Made by a program: the position numbers and the translations under genes. A stretch of 64,000 bases of DNA, from NCBI RefSeq assembly GCF_019793435.1, contig NZ_JAILYH010000010.1:186001-250000 (forward strand), read 5' to 3'. This DNA is from Rhizobium redzepovicii. Its GTDB lineage: Bacteria; Pseudomonadota; Alphaproteobacteria; Rhizobiales; Rhizobiaceae. The notes below the pieces were generated by a model. The model made no database searches and had not been told where the DNA came from. It worked only from the letters and a program-made list of their open reading frames with translations. Below, piece by piece: positions 8,368-16,919 of the stretch (its first letter is position 1; each line of letters opens with the position of its first letter).

Positions 8368-9807
8368 ATGTCCGACGCCATCCCGTTTCTCAAACCCCGA
8401 GCCGATGTCCTGGCGCGCCGAGCCCAGATCGTCGCCGATCTCACCGATCTTCTGCCGCCGGAATGCCTGGTGCATGAGGCGCGCGAACTGGTTCCCTTCG
8501 AGACCGACGCTTTCGTGTCCTATCGCCGCCTGCCGCTCGCCGTCGCCCTGCCGCGCAGCACGGCTGAGGTTTCGGCGGTCATGCGCTATTGCCACCGCTA
8601 CGGCATTCCCGTCGTGCCGCGCGGTGCCGGCACCTCGCTTTCGGGCGGCGCCATTCCGCAGGAGGATGCCGTCGTACTCGGCCTGTCGAAGATGAACCGC
8701 ATCCTCGAGATCGATCTGCCGAACCGGGTCGCCGTGGTTCAAGCCGGTGTCACCAATCTCAATATTTCGGAATCCGTCTCGGCGGACGGCTTTTTCTACG
8801 CACCCGATCCGAGTTCGCAGCTCGCATGCACCATCGGCGGTAATATCGGTATGAATTCCGGCGGCGCACATTGCCTGAAATACGGCGTCACGACCAACAA
8901 TCTGCTCGGCGTCCGGATGGTGCTGGTCGACGGCACGGTGATCGAACTCGGCGGCAAGGCGCTGGATGCGGCGGGTTACGACCTGCTCGGCCTCGTCTGC
9001 GGTCACGAAGGCCAGCTCGGCATCGTCACCGAGGCGACCGTGCGGCTGATCGCCAAGCCGGAGGGCGCGCGCCCGGTGCTCTTCGGCTTCGAAGCTTCGG
9101 AAGAGGCCGGCGCCTGTGTCGCCGATGTCATCGCCGCCGGCATCATCCCGGTTGCGATAGAATTCATGGACAAGCCGGCGATCGAGATCTGCGAGGCCTT
9201 TGCCCATGCCGGTTATCCCCTCGACGTAGGCGCTCTTCTGATCGTCGAGGTCGAAGGCTCGGAAGCAGAAATGGACGCCACGCTGAAGGACATTGTCGAG
9301 ATCGCCCGCCGGCATGGCGTCAAGACGGTGCGGGAATGTCAGTCGGCGACCGAAGCGGCGCTGATCTGGAAGGGCCGCAAATCCGCCTTCGGCGCCACCG
9401 GACGCATCGCCGACTATATCTGCATGGACGGCACCGTGCCGCTCAGCCAGCTTTCCCATGTGCTGAAAAAGACGGCCGAGATCATCGATCATTACGGCCT
9501 GCGGGTCGCCAATGTCTTCCATGCCGGCGACGGCAACATGCATCCGCTGATCCTCTTCAACGCCAACGATCCCGAGGATGCCGCCCGCGCCGAGGCCGCC
9601 GGCAACGATATTCTCAAACTCTGCGTCGATGCCGGCGGCTGCCTCACCGGCGAACATGGCGTCGGCATCGAGAAGCGCGACCTGATGCGGCACCAATATT
9701 CGGAAGTCGATCTCGCCCAGCAGATGGCGGCGCGCGCCGCCTTCGATCCCGGCTGGCTTCTCAATCCGTCGAAGGTCTTTCCGCTCGAAGGGCGCCCCGC
9801 CGCATGA
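8368..9807 (+). CDS. glcD: Glycolate oxidase FAD-linked subunit GlcD
   Basis: GlcD is the catalytic flavoprotein of the three-subunit glycolate oxidase, which turns glycolate into glyoxylate and feeds electrons to the respiratory chain. The 479-residue protein has a PCMH-type FAD-binding domain (PRGAGTSLSGGAIP near residue 90, IGGNIGMNSGG near residue 155). The C-terminal FAD-oxidase domain has FHAGDGNMHPL near residue 385 and GEHGVGIEKRDLM near residue 430. The start at 8368 has an AGGGAG Shine-Dalgarno about 7 bases upstream. Its stop overlaps the glcE start (ATGA), so the two are translationally coupled. The neighbours glcE and glcF confirm the identity over D-lactate dehydrogenase. Confidence 0.93.
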   Translation: MSDAIPFLKPRADVLARRAQIVADLTDLLPPECLVHEARELVPFETDAFVSYRRLPLAVALPRSTAEVSAVMRYCHRYGIPVVPRGAGTSLSGGAIPQEDAVVLGLSKMNRILEIDLPNRVAVVQAGVTNLNISESVSADGFFYAPDPSSQLACTIGGNIGMNSGGAHCLKYGVTTNNLLGVRMVLVDGTVIELGGKALDAAGYDLLGLVCGHEGQLGIVTEATVRLIAKPEGARPVLFGFEASEEAGACVADVIAAGIIPVAIEFMDKPAIEICEAFAHAGYPLDVGALLIVEVEGSEAEMDATLKDIVEIARRHGVKTVRECQSATEAALIWKGRKSAFGATGRIADYICMDGTVPLSQLSHVLKKTAEIIDHYGLRVANVFHAGDGNMHPLILFNANDPEDAARAEAAGNDILKLCVDAGGCLTGEHGVGIEKRDLMRHQYSEVDLAQQMAARAAFDPGWLLNPSKVFPLEGRPAA

Positions 9808-11003
9808 TCGATCTGATGCCGACGAGCGAGGAAGAGGCGGCAGCGATCGTCCGCACCCATGCCGGGAGCGGCCGGCCGCTGGCTATCTGCGGGGGCGATA
9901 GCCGCGCAGGCTTCGGCAATGCCGTTGCCGCCGAGGACCGGCTGCGCTCGACCGGGCTTGCCGGCATCGTCGCCTATAATCCCGGCGAAATGGTCATGAC
10001 GGTGCGATCGGGAACGCCGCTCGCCGAGGTCGAGGCGGCGCTTGAGGAGAGTGGCCAGATGCTCGTCTTCGAGCCGATGGATCATCGCCCTGTCATGGGC
10101 ACATCGGGCGAGCCGACCATCGGCGGCGTCTTTGCCGCCAATGTCTCCGGCCCGCGCCGGCTCGTTGCGGGGGCTGCTCGCGACAGCCTGCTCGGTGTAC
10201 GCTTCGTCAACGGCAAGGGCGAGATCATCAAGGCCGGCGGGCGGGTGATGAAGAATGTCACCGGCCTCGACCTCGTGAAGCTGATCGCCGGCTCGCACGG
10301 CACGCTGGGCTTCCTCACCGAAGTCACCTTCCGGGTGCCGCCGCGTCCGAAGACCGAGCGCACGGTGGTACTGTCGGGCCTCAACGACGCCGAGGCGGCC
10401 AACGCCATGGCGGCGGCAATGGCGCTGCCGGTCGAAGTCTCCGGCGCCGCCCATCTGCCGCTGACGGTGACCTGGAAATTCCTCGCCGGAAACCTGCCCG
10501 AGGGCGAGGCGACGGTGCTGCGCATCGAAGGTCTCGCCGGTTCGGTTGACGCGCGCTTGGAAAAACTTGCGGCAGCAATGTCGGCCTTCGCAGCGGTCAC
10601 GCGGCTGGACGCGCCGGAAAGCCGCCGGCTCTGGCAAGAAATCCGCGATGTGCTGCCCTATGCCGACGGCACGGCGCGGCCGGTCTGGCGCGTCTCGGTC
10701 GCCCCCGGCACCGGCCATCTGCTGGTTGCAGCCCTTCGCCTCGAAGCCGGCGTCGATGCCTTTTATGATTGGCAGGGCGGTCTCGTCTGGCTGCGCATGG
10801 AAGCCGGCCCCGAAGGCGAGCTGGTCCGCCGCTACATCAAGGCGCTCGGCGGTGGCCACGCGACGCTGATCCGTGCATCGGAGCAGGTGCGGGCGGCAAC
10901 CGCGGCGTTTCATCCGGAGGCCGAGGCGGTGGCGATGCTGTCGCGGCGGGTGAAAGAGAAGTTCGATCCGGCGGGGATCTTCAATCCGGGGAAGATGGGG
11001 TGA
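9804..11003 (+). CDS. glcE: Glycolate oxidase FAD-binding subunit GlcE
   Basis: This 399-residue second flavoprotein subunit of glycolate oxidase is shorter than GlcD and related to it. It carries a PCMH FAD-binding domain (AICGGDSRAGFG, TIGGVFAANVSGPRRL, GGRVMKNVTGLDLVKL) and ends FDPAGIFNPGKMG, a typical C-terminus. The ATG at 9804 overlaps the glcD TGA by four bases. A much longer open frame upstream in the same phase runs through glcD and is not coding. It is separated from glcF by a 237-bp region filled by an inverted-repeat element, so glcF may depend on read-through past a strong hairpin. Confidence 0.92.
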   Translation: MIDLMPTSEEEAAAIVRTHAGSGRPLAICGGDSRAGFGNAVAAEDRLRSTGLAGIVAYNPGEMVMTVRSGTPLAEVEAALEESGQMLVFEPMDHRPVMGTSGEPTIGGVFAANVSGPRRLVAGAARDSLLGVRFVNGKGEIIKAGGRVMKNVTGLDLVKLIAGSHGTLGFLTEVTFRVPPRPKTERTVVLSGLNDAEAANAMAAAMALPVEVSGAAHLPLTVTWKFLAGNLPEGEATVLRIEGLAGSVDARLEKLAAAMSAFAAVTRLDAPESRRLWQEIRDVLPYADGTARPVWRVSVAPGTGHLLVAALRLEAGVDAFYDWQGGLVWLRMEAGPEGELVRRYIKALGGGHATLIRASEQVRAATAAFHPEAEAVAMLSRRVKEKFDPAGIFNPGKMG

Positions 11004-11027
11004 GAAGATGAGCCTGTGCGCGGAGTA

Positions 11028-11201
11028 CCCCCCTCTGTCCTGCCGGACATCTCCCCCACAAGGGGGGAGATCGGCAAGAGGTGGGACGATCGCTTCCTAT
11101 CTGGCGTATCGCAGTCGCAGCAATTTCGTTGTTTGGGGAGGCCGTCAATCCCATCCGATCTCCCCCCTTGTGGGGGAGATGTCCGGCAGGACAGAGGGGG
11201 G
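11028..11201. repeat. Perfect 47-bp inverted repeat element inside the glc operon
   Basis: The arm at 11028-11074 (starting CCCCCCTCTGTCCTGCCGGA) is the exact reverse complement of the arm at 11155-11201, with 80 bp between. Each arm also contains a small internal hairpin (CTCCCCC ACAA GGGGGAG). It has no open frame of its own worth calling. It resembles the short palindromic intergenic mosaic elements scattered in rhizobial genomes. It sits entirely between glcE and glcF. Confidence 0.9.
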
Positions 11202-11240
11202 TGCCCCGGGTACAGCGCGCCCAAGGCGGAGGCCCCGCTA

Positions 11241-12551
11241 ATGCAAACCAACTTCACCCCCACCCAGCTCGCCGATCCCGATGTCGCCGAATCCGAGAAG
11301 ATCCTGCGCAAATGTGTCCATTGCGGTTTCTGCACCGCCACCTGTCCCACCTATGTGACGCTCGGCAATGAGCTCGACAGCCCGCGCGGTCGCATCTATC
11401 TGATCAAGGACATGCTGGAAAACGGCCGGCCGGCCGATGCCGAGGTCGTCACCCATATCGACCGCTGTCTCTCCTGCCTTGCCTGCGTCACCACCTGTCC
11501 CTCTGGCGTCGACTATATGCATCTTGTCGATCACGCCCGCGCCCATATCGAAAAGACCTACCGGCGCCCATTGATGAACAGGCTGACACGGGCGATCCTT
11601 GCCGCCGTGCTGCCCTATCCCAGCCGATTTCGCCTGGCGCTCAATCTCGCCCGCCTCGGCCGGCCCTTCGCCGGGCTGATGCTGGGGGCCACTCTCAAGC
11701 CCTTCGCCGCCATGCTGGCGCTTGCGCCGCGCCGCATCCCCGCCGCTTCAGCCATGGCAAAACCCGGCAGCTACCTGCCCGAAACGGAACGGCGCGGCCG
11801 GGTGGCGATGCTCTCCGGCTGCGCCCAGCCGGTGCTCGATCCCGGTATCAACGCGGCGGCGATCCGGCTGCTGACCCGGCTCGGCGTCGAGGTGGTGCTG
11901 CCAGAAGGCGAGGTCTGCTGCGGTTCGCTGGTTCATCACATGGGCCGCGCCGACCAGGCGCTCGCCAGTGCGCGCACCAATGTCGATCTCTGGACGCGCG
12001 AGATCGAAGGGCAAGGGCTCGACGCGATCATCATCACCGCCTCGGGCTGCGGCACGACGATCAAGGATTACGGCCATATGCTGCGCCTCGATCCCGCCTA
12101 TGCCGCAAAGGCGGCGAGGGTCTCGGGCCTCGCCAAAGACATCACCGAATATCTGGCAACCCTCGAGCTGCCGGTGCACACGCCGAAGGGCATCACGATC
12201 GCCTATCACTCCGCCTGTTCCATGCAGCACGGCCAGCGCATCACGCTGACGCCGAAGCAATTGTTGAAGGCGGCGGGTTTTACGGTGCGCGATCCCGCCG
12301 AAGGCCATCTCTGCTGCGGTTCGGCTGGCACCTACAACATCATGCAGCCGGAGATCTCGGCTGCGCTGAAGGCACGCAAGGTCAAAAACATCGAAGCCAC
12401 CAAGGCCGACATCATCGCCACCGGCAATATCGGCTGCATCACCCAGATCGCCACCGGCACCGGCATGCCGATCCTGCATACGGTCGAGCTGCTCGATTGG
12501 GCCTATGGCGGCGCTGTGCCGGAAAAATTAACAGGTTTGCCGTTAGGCTGA
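11241..12551 (+). CDS. glcF: Glycolate oxidase iron-sulfur subunit GlcF
   Basis: This 436-residue electron-transfer subunit carries two ferredoxin-type 4Fe-4S motifs, CVHCGFCTATCP (Cys 25, 28, 31, 35) and CLSCLACVTTCP near residue 77. These are followed by two CCG-type domains (GEVCCGSL near 230, GHLCCGSAGTYN near 355), as in GlcF and heterodisulfide-reductase-like proteins. I place the start at the ATG at 11241, preceded by AAGGCGGAGG. The upstream open frame would run through the inverted repeat and is not credible. It completes the glcDEF operon. Confidence 0.93.
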   Translation: MQTNFTPTQLADPDVAESEKILRKCVHCGFCTATCPTYVTLGNELDSPRGRIYLIKDMLENGRPADAEVVTHIDRCLSCLACVTTCPSGVDYMHLVDHARAHIEKTYRRPLMNRLTRAILAAVLPYPSRFRLALNLARLGRPFAGLMLGATLKPFAAMLALAPRRIPAASAMAKPGSYLPETERRGRVAMLSGCAQPVLDPGINAAAIRLLTRLGVEVVLPEGEVCCGSLVHHMGRADQALASARTNVDLWTREIEGQGLDAIIITASGCGTTIKDYGHMLRLDPAYAAKAARVSGLAKDITEYLATLELPVHTPKGITIAYHSACSMQHGQRITLTPKQLLKAAGFTVRDPAEGHLCCGSAGTYNIMQPEISAALKARKVKNIEATKADIIATGNIGCITQIATGTGMPILHTVELLDWAYGGAVPEKLTGLPLG

Positions 12552-12590
12552 CGTGAAAGGCCTGTCGGGCCTGTCTCGGGAGTTTAGACG

Positions 12591-13031
12591 ATGTGGCGGG
12601 GAATGATCGTGTTTGCGGGACTGCTCGGTGCGGCGGGCGCCGCCCATGCCGACAGCCGTTTTTTCTGTTCCGCCGATGACAAGGAAGCGCGCTTCACGCT
12701 CGAAAGCGGTTTCGAAAGCGAAGCCGGCCACAAGCTCAACCATTTCCGCGGCGCGCTTGTTGTCAAGGATCCGGCCCAGGCGACCGTGTTCGGCAAGCGT
12801 GTTTTCGAATCGCAGCATCTGACCAACCATTGGTCGCGCGACGGCGATCTGCTTCTGGAGGTCTTCGATGGCGGCGAAGATGACACCGGCGGGGCAACGC
12901 TGGATCTGGTCGTGGTTGCCGGCGAACGCGGCAAGCCGGCGGCAAATTTCAGCGGCACCTATTCCCTGACGATCGAAGGCGGTGAAAAACCCTATGCCGT
13001 CGAAGGCAAGGTCAGCTGCGGCAAGAAATAG
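12591..13031 (+). CDS. Small secreted protein of unknown function
   Basis: This 146-residue protein has a Sec signal peptide (MIVFAGLLGAAGAAHADS, cleavage expected after AHA near residue 20). The mature part is about 125 residues, with one Cys near each end (FFCSADD and VSCGKK) that could form a disulfide, and alternating beta-type segments (FSGTYSLTIEGG). It is predicted to be periplasmic. I do not recognise the family. It begins 39 bp after glcF on the same strand but has no obvious link to glycolate metabolism. Confidence 0.7.
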   Translation: MWRGMIVFAGLLGAAGAAHADSRFFCSADDKEARFTLESGFESEAGHKLNHFRGALVVKDPAQATVFGKRVFESQHLTNHWSRDGDLLLEVFDGGEDDTGGATLDLVVVAGERGKPAANFSGTYSLTIEGGEKPYAVEGKVSCGKK

Positions 13032-13084
13032 AGCAATGCCAGAAAAACCACGAAGCGCGTTTCCGTCTGGAATTGCGCCTTAGC

Positions 13085-13120
13085 AAAAAAATAGAGCGGC
13101 CCCAAAAGCTGGACCGCTCT
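13085..13120 (-). terminator. Rho-independent terminator of the LpxQ-like gene
   Basis: A stem AGAGCGG/CCGCTCT (13093-13099 with 13114-13120), extended by CC/GG around a small bulge, is followed on the minus strand by seven Ts. It lies just after the stop at 13131. Confidence 0.75.
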
Positions 13121-13130
13121 AATGAGTTAA

Positions 13131-13805
13131 TTACCAGTGGAACGAGACGCCGACATTGACGGCGTTGGTGAAGATGTTGGTCTTCAGGTCCACGCCGCTG
13201 TCGATCGGAACGTCGATGCGCGAATAGGTGCCCTTGTATTCGACGAAGGTCGACCAGCGGTCGGTCACCTTGAAGTCGACGCCGGCCTGGGCCTGCAGCG
13301 TCACGCCGCCGAATTCATAAGCCCAGGTCTTGCCTTCGGGGCGAATCACTTCGACATGCGGAATGTTCACGCCCACACCGGCGCCGAGATAGGGGGTCCA
13401 GCGGCGGCTCGGATCCTGAAAGCGATAGAGCCCGTTCACCGTCAGGAGGTTCAGGCCGTCGGTGAATTCGAAATGCGACCAGCCGGTCTTGGCCAGTGTA
13501 TCGTCGTCGGCATAGACCTTGTCATGGGTATAATCGAGCGAGATACCCCAGTTCGGCTTGTTGAAGTTCTCGAGCCACCAGGTGACGCGGCCGCCGTAAT
13601 AAGGCGGGGCGCCGAAGGATTTGCCTTCCCAGCCGGCGGTGAAATGCGTGCCGTCGGAGAGATCGACGCCGCTGTGCGGTGCCGTCTGGTAGCCGCCATA
13701 GACAGAAAATTGCAGATCTTCCGCCGAAGCGGAGGCTGCCGAACAGATCGTGAAAAACGCAATGCCCGCAAGCAGGGATGCTGAGGAACGCAGCGCATAT
13801 GTCAT
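13131..13805 (-). CDS. lpxQ: Outer-membrane beta-barrel protein, probable lipid A oxidase LpxQ
   Basis: This 224-residue protein has a signal peptide (AGIAFFTICSAASASA, cleaved near residue 28) and a small 8-strand-type barrel ending VGVSFHW, the aromatic C-terminal residue of outer-membrane proteins. Alternating aromatic/polar strands are visible (FSVYGGYQTAPHSGV, YYGGRVTWWLE, WGISLDYTHDKVY). Its size and these features fit LpxQ of Rhizobium etli/leguminosarum, which oxidises the proximal glucosamine of lipid A to 2-aminogluconate. I name it from memory of the family, so an alternative is another small porin-like or OmpW/OmpA-like barrel. Start at 13805 chosen for the signal peptide; the longer frame to 13880 adds a non-signal leader. 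Confidence 0.6.
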   Translation of the reverse strand: MTYALRSSASLLAGIAFFTICSAASASAEDLQFSVYGGYQTAPHSGVDLSDGTHFTAGWEGKSFGAPPYYGGRVTWWLENFNKPNWGISLDYTHDKVYADDDTLAKTGWSHFEFTDGLNLLTVNGLYRFQDPSRRWTPYLGAGVGVNIPHVEVIRPEGKTWAYEFGGVTLQAQAGVDFKVTDRWSTFVEYKGTYSRIDVPIDSGVDLKTNIFTNAVNVGVSFHW

Positions 13806-13877
13806 TGAATAGCCCCGATATTGTAAAATAAGTCGACCTTGCGGCAGATGTGCCAGCTTTGTGCCGCAATGTCTAAG

Positions 13878-13917
13878 CAAAACGAAAGGCGCATCCGAAA
13901 GCGCCTTTCGTTTTTTT
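13878..13917. terminator. Bidirectional hairpin terminator
   Basis: A perfect 10-bp stem CGAAAGGCGC/GCGCCTTTCG (13883-13892 and 13901-13910) is followed by T7 on the plus strand and TTTT on the minus strand. It ends the L,D-transpeptidase gene whose stop is at 13930 and insulates it from the LpxQ-like gene. Confidence 0.8.
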
Positions 13918-13929
13918 CGTGAGTGTTGC

Positions 13930-14616
13930 TCAGCCGCCGAACATTGTGCGGAGCACGTCGATGCCTCTGTCCTCGAACGCGACCTTGCCTTGCCTGTTGC
14001 CGGGGCCGATGACGATCACCTTGGTGCCGACAGGGGCGCGATCATAGAGATGCGTCACATCTTCGTTCATCATCCGGATGCAGCCGGAAGACATGTTGAG
14101 GCCAATCGTCCAGGGCTGGTTGGTGCCGTGGATGCGGAAGATCGTGTCGCGGCCGCCCTGGTAGAGATACATGGCCCGCGCACCGAGCGGATTATCCTCG
14201 CCGCCTTCCTGGAAAGCGGGAATGATGTGACCCTTGGCGGCTTCGCGGCGGCGCATCTCGGCCGGCGGTGTCCAGCCCGGCCATTCGGCTTTGCGGCCGA
14301 TCTTGACGACGCCCGACCAGCCGAACCCGTCGCGGCCGACGCCGATGCCGTAGCGGGTGGCCCGGTTGTTACCTTCGACGAGATAGAGATATTTGTTGTT
14401 GGTATCGATGATCACGGTGCCGGCGGCTTCCGTCGTCACCAGCCGCACTTTCTTGCGCTTGAACTGCGGCTTCACATATTTCGGCATCTGCGCCACACGC
14501 ACGACGTGCGCCGGGCGCTGGGTGTTGTCGGAGCCGGTAGGCGCGGCAAAGGCGGATGTAGACATCAAGGACAGGACAAGTCCGGCCGCGGCCAGACCTG
14601 GCATCAATTTGATCAT
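13930..14616 (-). CDS. L,D-transpeptidase (YkuD/ErfK family), first of a tandem pair
   Basis: This 228-residue periplasmic enzyme remodels peptidoglycan by forming 3-3 cross-links or attaching proteins. A signal peptide (GLAAAGLVLSLMSTSAFAA) is followed by the YkuD domain from about residue 65 (TVIIDTNNKYLYL). The catalytic signature is RIHGTNQPWTIG with SSGCIRMMNEDV, Cys as the nucleophile. A paralogue lies upstream at 14752-15501. Each has its own spacer, so they are probably separately transcribed. Confidence 0.92.
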   Translation of the reverse strand: MIKLMPGLAAAGLVLSLMSTSAFAAPTGSDNTQRPAHVVRVAQMPKYVKPQFKRKKVRLVTTEAAGTVIIDTNNKYLYLVEGNNRATRYGIGVGRDGFGWSGVVKIGRKAEWPGWTPPAEMRRREAAKGHIIPAFQEGGEDNPLGARAMYLYQGGRDTIFRIHGTNQPWTIGLNMSSGCIRMMNEDVTHLYDRAPVGTKVIVIGPGNRQGKVAFEDRGIDVLRTMFGG

Positions 14617-14751
14617 GATCGATTCCCCTCAAGCAAATCTGCCTGAAGCTACATGAACTTCTGCCCGATTCAAGATCGGCCCGGCCGGATAAAGCAATTT
14701 CGGGGAAGGAAGCCGGCTGTTCTTGCGGCTTCCAAGATATTGTATGTGCCG

Positions 14752-15501
14752 TTACATGACGACGACGCGGGTTCCGACGCGGACGCGGTCATAGAGATCG
14801 ACGACATCTTCGTTGCGCAAGCGGATGCAACCGGAGGAGACGGCGCTACCGATCGACCAAGGCGCGTTGGTACCGTGGATACGGTAAAGCGTCGAGCCGA
14901 GATACATGGCGCGGGCACCGAGCGGGTTTTCCGCACCGCCATCCATCCGCGCCGGCAGGTAGTGGCCCTTGGCGGCTTCACGGCTGATCATTTCGGAAGG
15001 TGGCGTCCAGTCCGGCCATTCCTGTTTGCGGGTGATCTTGTGGGCGCCGGCCCATTCGAAGCCGGGCTTGCCGACGCCGACGCCGTAACGCCGCGCCTTG
15101 CCGCCATCCATCACCAGATAGAGGAAGCGGTTGTTGGTATCGATGACGATGGTGCCGGGCTTTTCCTGAGTGTCGTAATCGACTATCTGCGGCAGGAATT
15201 GCGGCTCGATCGGATGGCGGATCGCCGGTATGCCCGGGTTGATCGCCGAAACGGTCTGCGGTGCGATCTGCGGCGCCTGGCGGATGACGCGGCGCTGGAA
15301 AAGGCCGCGCTGCTGCAACTGGACGACCGGTCGCTGATAGACGACGGGGCGAACCGTGCCGCCGCCGAGCTGGTTGATCCAGGGTGCGGTCAGGTCGGGG
15401 CTGAGCACGACCGGCGGACGGGTGGCGTAGCGGTCGTCTGCAAGGGCGGCCGTGGAGCATATGCCGAACAGGGCTGCGGCAAGAACAAGCTGTTTCATCA
15501 T
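14752..15501 (-). CDS. L,D-transpeptidase (YkuD/ErfK family), second of a tandem pair
   Basis: This is a 249-residue paralogue of the preceding gene. It has a signal peptide (LVLAAALFGICSTAALA), a proline/glutamine-rich linker of about 70 residues, then the YkuD domain (TIVIDTNNRFLYL) with YRIHGTNAPWSIG and VSSGCIRLRNEDV carrying the catalytic Cys. The domains of the two proteins are very similar and the linkers are not, which indicates duplication followed by divergence. The acceptor substrate is unknown. Confidence 0.92.
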   Translation of the reverse strand: MMKQLVLAAALFGICSTAALADDRYATRPPVVLSPDLTAPWINQLGGGTVRPVVYQRPVVQLQQRGLFQRRVIRQAPQIAPQTVSAINPGIPAIRHPIEPQFLPQIVDYDTQEKPGTIVIDTNNRFLYLVMDGGKARRYGVGVGKPGFEWAGAHKITRKQEWPDWTPPSEMISREAAKGHYLPARMDGGAENPLGARAMYLGSTLYRIHGTNAPWSIGSAVSSGCIRLRNEDVVDLYDRVRVGTRVVVM

Positions 15502-15762
15502 CGGGCGGACTCTCTACAAATGGCCGAAAATGCGCTGGCGGAGACGTCCGCCCGGGCGGAGATGTTCCGCCCGGGAAAGACGCTGCCACCCAATCCGCCA
15601 GCGAATGGTAAAGATCGATTCATGAAAACCCGACCGGCCGAATAAACTTTTCGTCAGGGTTACCGTTCGGTTTGGAAAGACGGTTTGCAAATGGTAAAGC
15701 CGGAATCATGACCGGAAACCCAAGCGGACCGGCGAACGGACGGACCCGGGAATGAAGCGGAC

Positions 15763-16392
15763 ATGAGCGAGACAGGCATCATCATCGGCGAGGACGGCAG
15801 GAGCCGCTGCCACTGGCACGCCAATCTGCCGGATTATCTCCGCTATCATGACGAGGAATGGGGCCGCCCTGTCACCGATGATATCCGCCTCTTCGAGAAG
15901 ATCTGCCTCGAAGGCTTCCAGTCCGGCCTTTCCTGGCTGACCATCCTGCGCAAGCGCGAGAATTTCCGTGCCGCTTTTTCCGGCTTCGATTTCGAAAAGG
16001 TCGCCCTCTTCGGCGACGAGGACGTCACCCGCTGCCTTGCCGATGCCGGCATCATCCGCCATCGCGGCAAGATCGTCTCGACCATCAACAATGCCAGGCG
16101 CGCCATTGCGCTGAGAGATGAATTCGGCTCGCTCGCCCATTATTTCTGGCGCTATGAGCCGGGTCATAACGAACGGCCCGGAGTAGTCGACCGCGAGCAT
16201 ATCGTCGCCAATCCGACGACGCCGACCTCGACGATCATTTCCAAGGATCTGAAGAAACGCGGCTGGACCTTTGTCGGCCCGACCACAGTTTATGCTTTCA
16301 TGCAGGCGATGGGCCTCGTCAACGATCATCTGGAGGGCTGTTTCTGCCGGCCCGAGGTCGAGGCGATGCGCGCCGTTTTGGTCCGACCATGA
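15763..16392 (+). CDS. tag: DNA-3-methyladenine glycosylase I
   Basis: Tag excises 3-methyladenine from alkylated DNA in base excision repair. The 209-residue protein has the family's N-terminal zinc and active-site region (SRCHWH, YHDEEWGRP near residue 30), GLSWLTILRKRENFR near residue 55, and the C-terminal NDHLEGCFC that supplies the other zinc ligands. The ATG at 15763 gives the normal length. Its stop overlaps the start of the next gene (ATGA at 16389), implying co-transcription. Confidence 0.94.
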   Translation: MSETGIIIGEDGRSRCHWHANLPDYLRYHDEEWGRPVTDDIRLFEKICLEGFQSGLSWLTILRKRENFRAAFSGFDFEKVALFGDEDVTRCLADAGIIRHRGKIVSTINNARRAIALRDEFGSLAHYFWRYEPGHNERPGVVDREHIVANPTTPTSTIISKDLKKRGWTFVGPTTVYAFMQAMGLVNDHLEGCFCRPEVEAMRAVLVRP

Positions 16393-16898
16393 AAGAAGAT
16401 GCATCCGTGAGAACATTGATCGCCGCCGCTGCCCTCCTTCTCCTGACGGTCCCCGCTCTGGCGCAGACGCCGCAGCTCGATCCCGGCGAAAAGCTGGAGA
16501 AGCTGCAATTCCCGGCCGTCACCATGCAGTTGAAGGGCTGGACGAAGTTCGGCAACGGCCATGTCTACACGCTGCCGGTGCGCGCCGGCCAGCACATGAA
16601 GATCGACTTTGCCACCAAGAGCAAATTCGCCTTCCTGGCAATCTTCGACCTGTCGAAACCGGATGACGAGGCCTTCTTCGGCACCGACGAGGACGGCATG
16701 AGCTTCGAGACGACGGTCAAGGAAAACACCACCTGGCTGATGCGTCCCTATTATTCCAAGGTGTCGCCGCGCCGCGGCCTCGGCGCCCCCTTCAGCATCC
16801 TGATCGAGCCTTTGGCGGCTGCCCCGAAACAGCCGCAGCCGCCGGCCGAGCCGGAACGCCCGTCGCTGTTCCCGAAGGCGCCCGCCAAACAGCAATAA
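16389..16898 (+). CDS. Secreted protein of unknown function, coupled to tag
   Basis: This 169-residue protein has a signal peptide (TLIAAAALLLLTVPALAQ, cleaved near residue 26). The mature part resembles a single beta-rich domain (LKGWTKFGNGHVYTLPVRAG, FAFLAIFDLSKPDDEAFFG, NTTWLMRPYYSK) and ends in a proline-rich tail. It may be a carbohydrate-binding-like or inhibitor-like periplasmic domain, but I do not recognise the family. The start overlaps the tag stop by 4 bp; a GTG at 16407 is an alternative. Confidence 0.7.
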   Translation: MKEDASVRTLIAAAALLLLTVPALAQTPQLDPGEKLEKLQFPAVTMQLKGWTKFGNGHVYTLPVRAGQHMKIDFATKSKFAFLAIFDLSKPDDEAFFGTDEDGMSFETTVKENTTWLMRPYYSKVSPRRGLGAPFSILIEPLAAAPKQPQPPAEPERPSLFPKAPAKQQ

Positions 16899-16919
16899 AG
16901 GCGGGCGAGCGGCCCGCCT
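16899..16919. terminator. Hairpin between convergent genes
   Basis: AGGCGGG/CCCGCCT forms a 7-bp GC stem with a 7-nt loop exactly between two convergent stop codons. There is no long T-run, so it is a weak terminator candidate. Confidence 0.45.

Noticed and set aside
8871-9803. Upstream extension of the GlcE frame through glcD
   Set aside because: It overlaps glcD in another phase with arginine-rich nonsense composition; the real GlcE start overlaps the glcD stop at 9804.
11016-11240. N-terminal extension of GlcF through the inverted repeat
   Set aside because: It translates the palindromic element; a proper ribosome binding site precedes the ATG at 11241.
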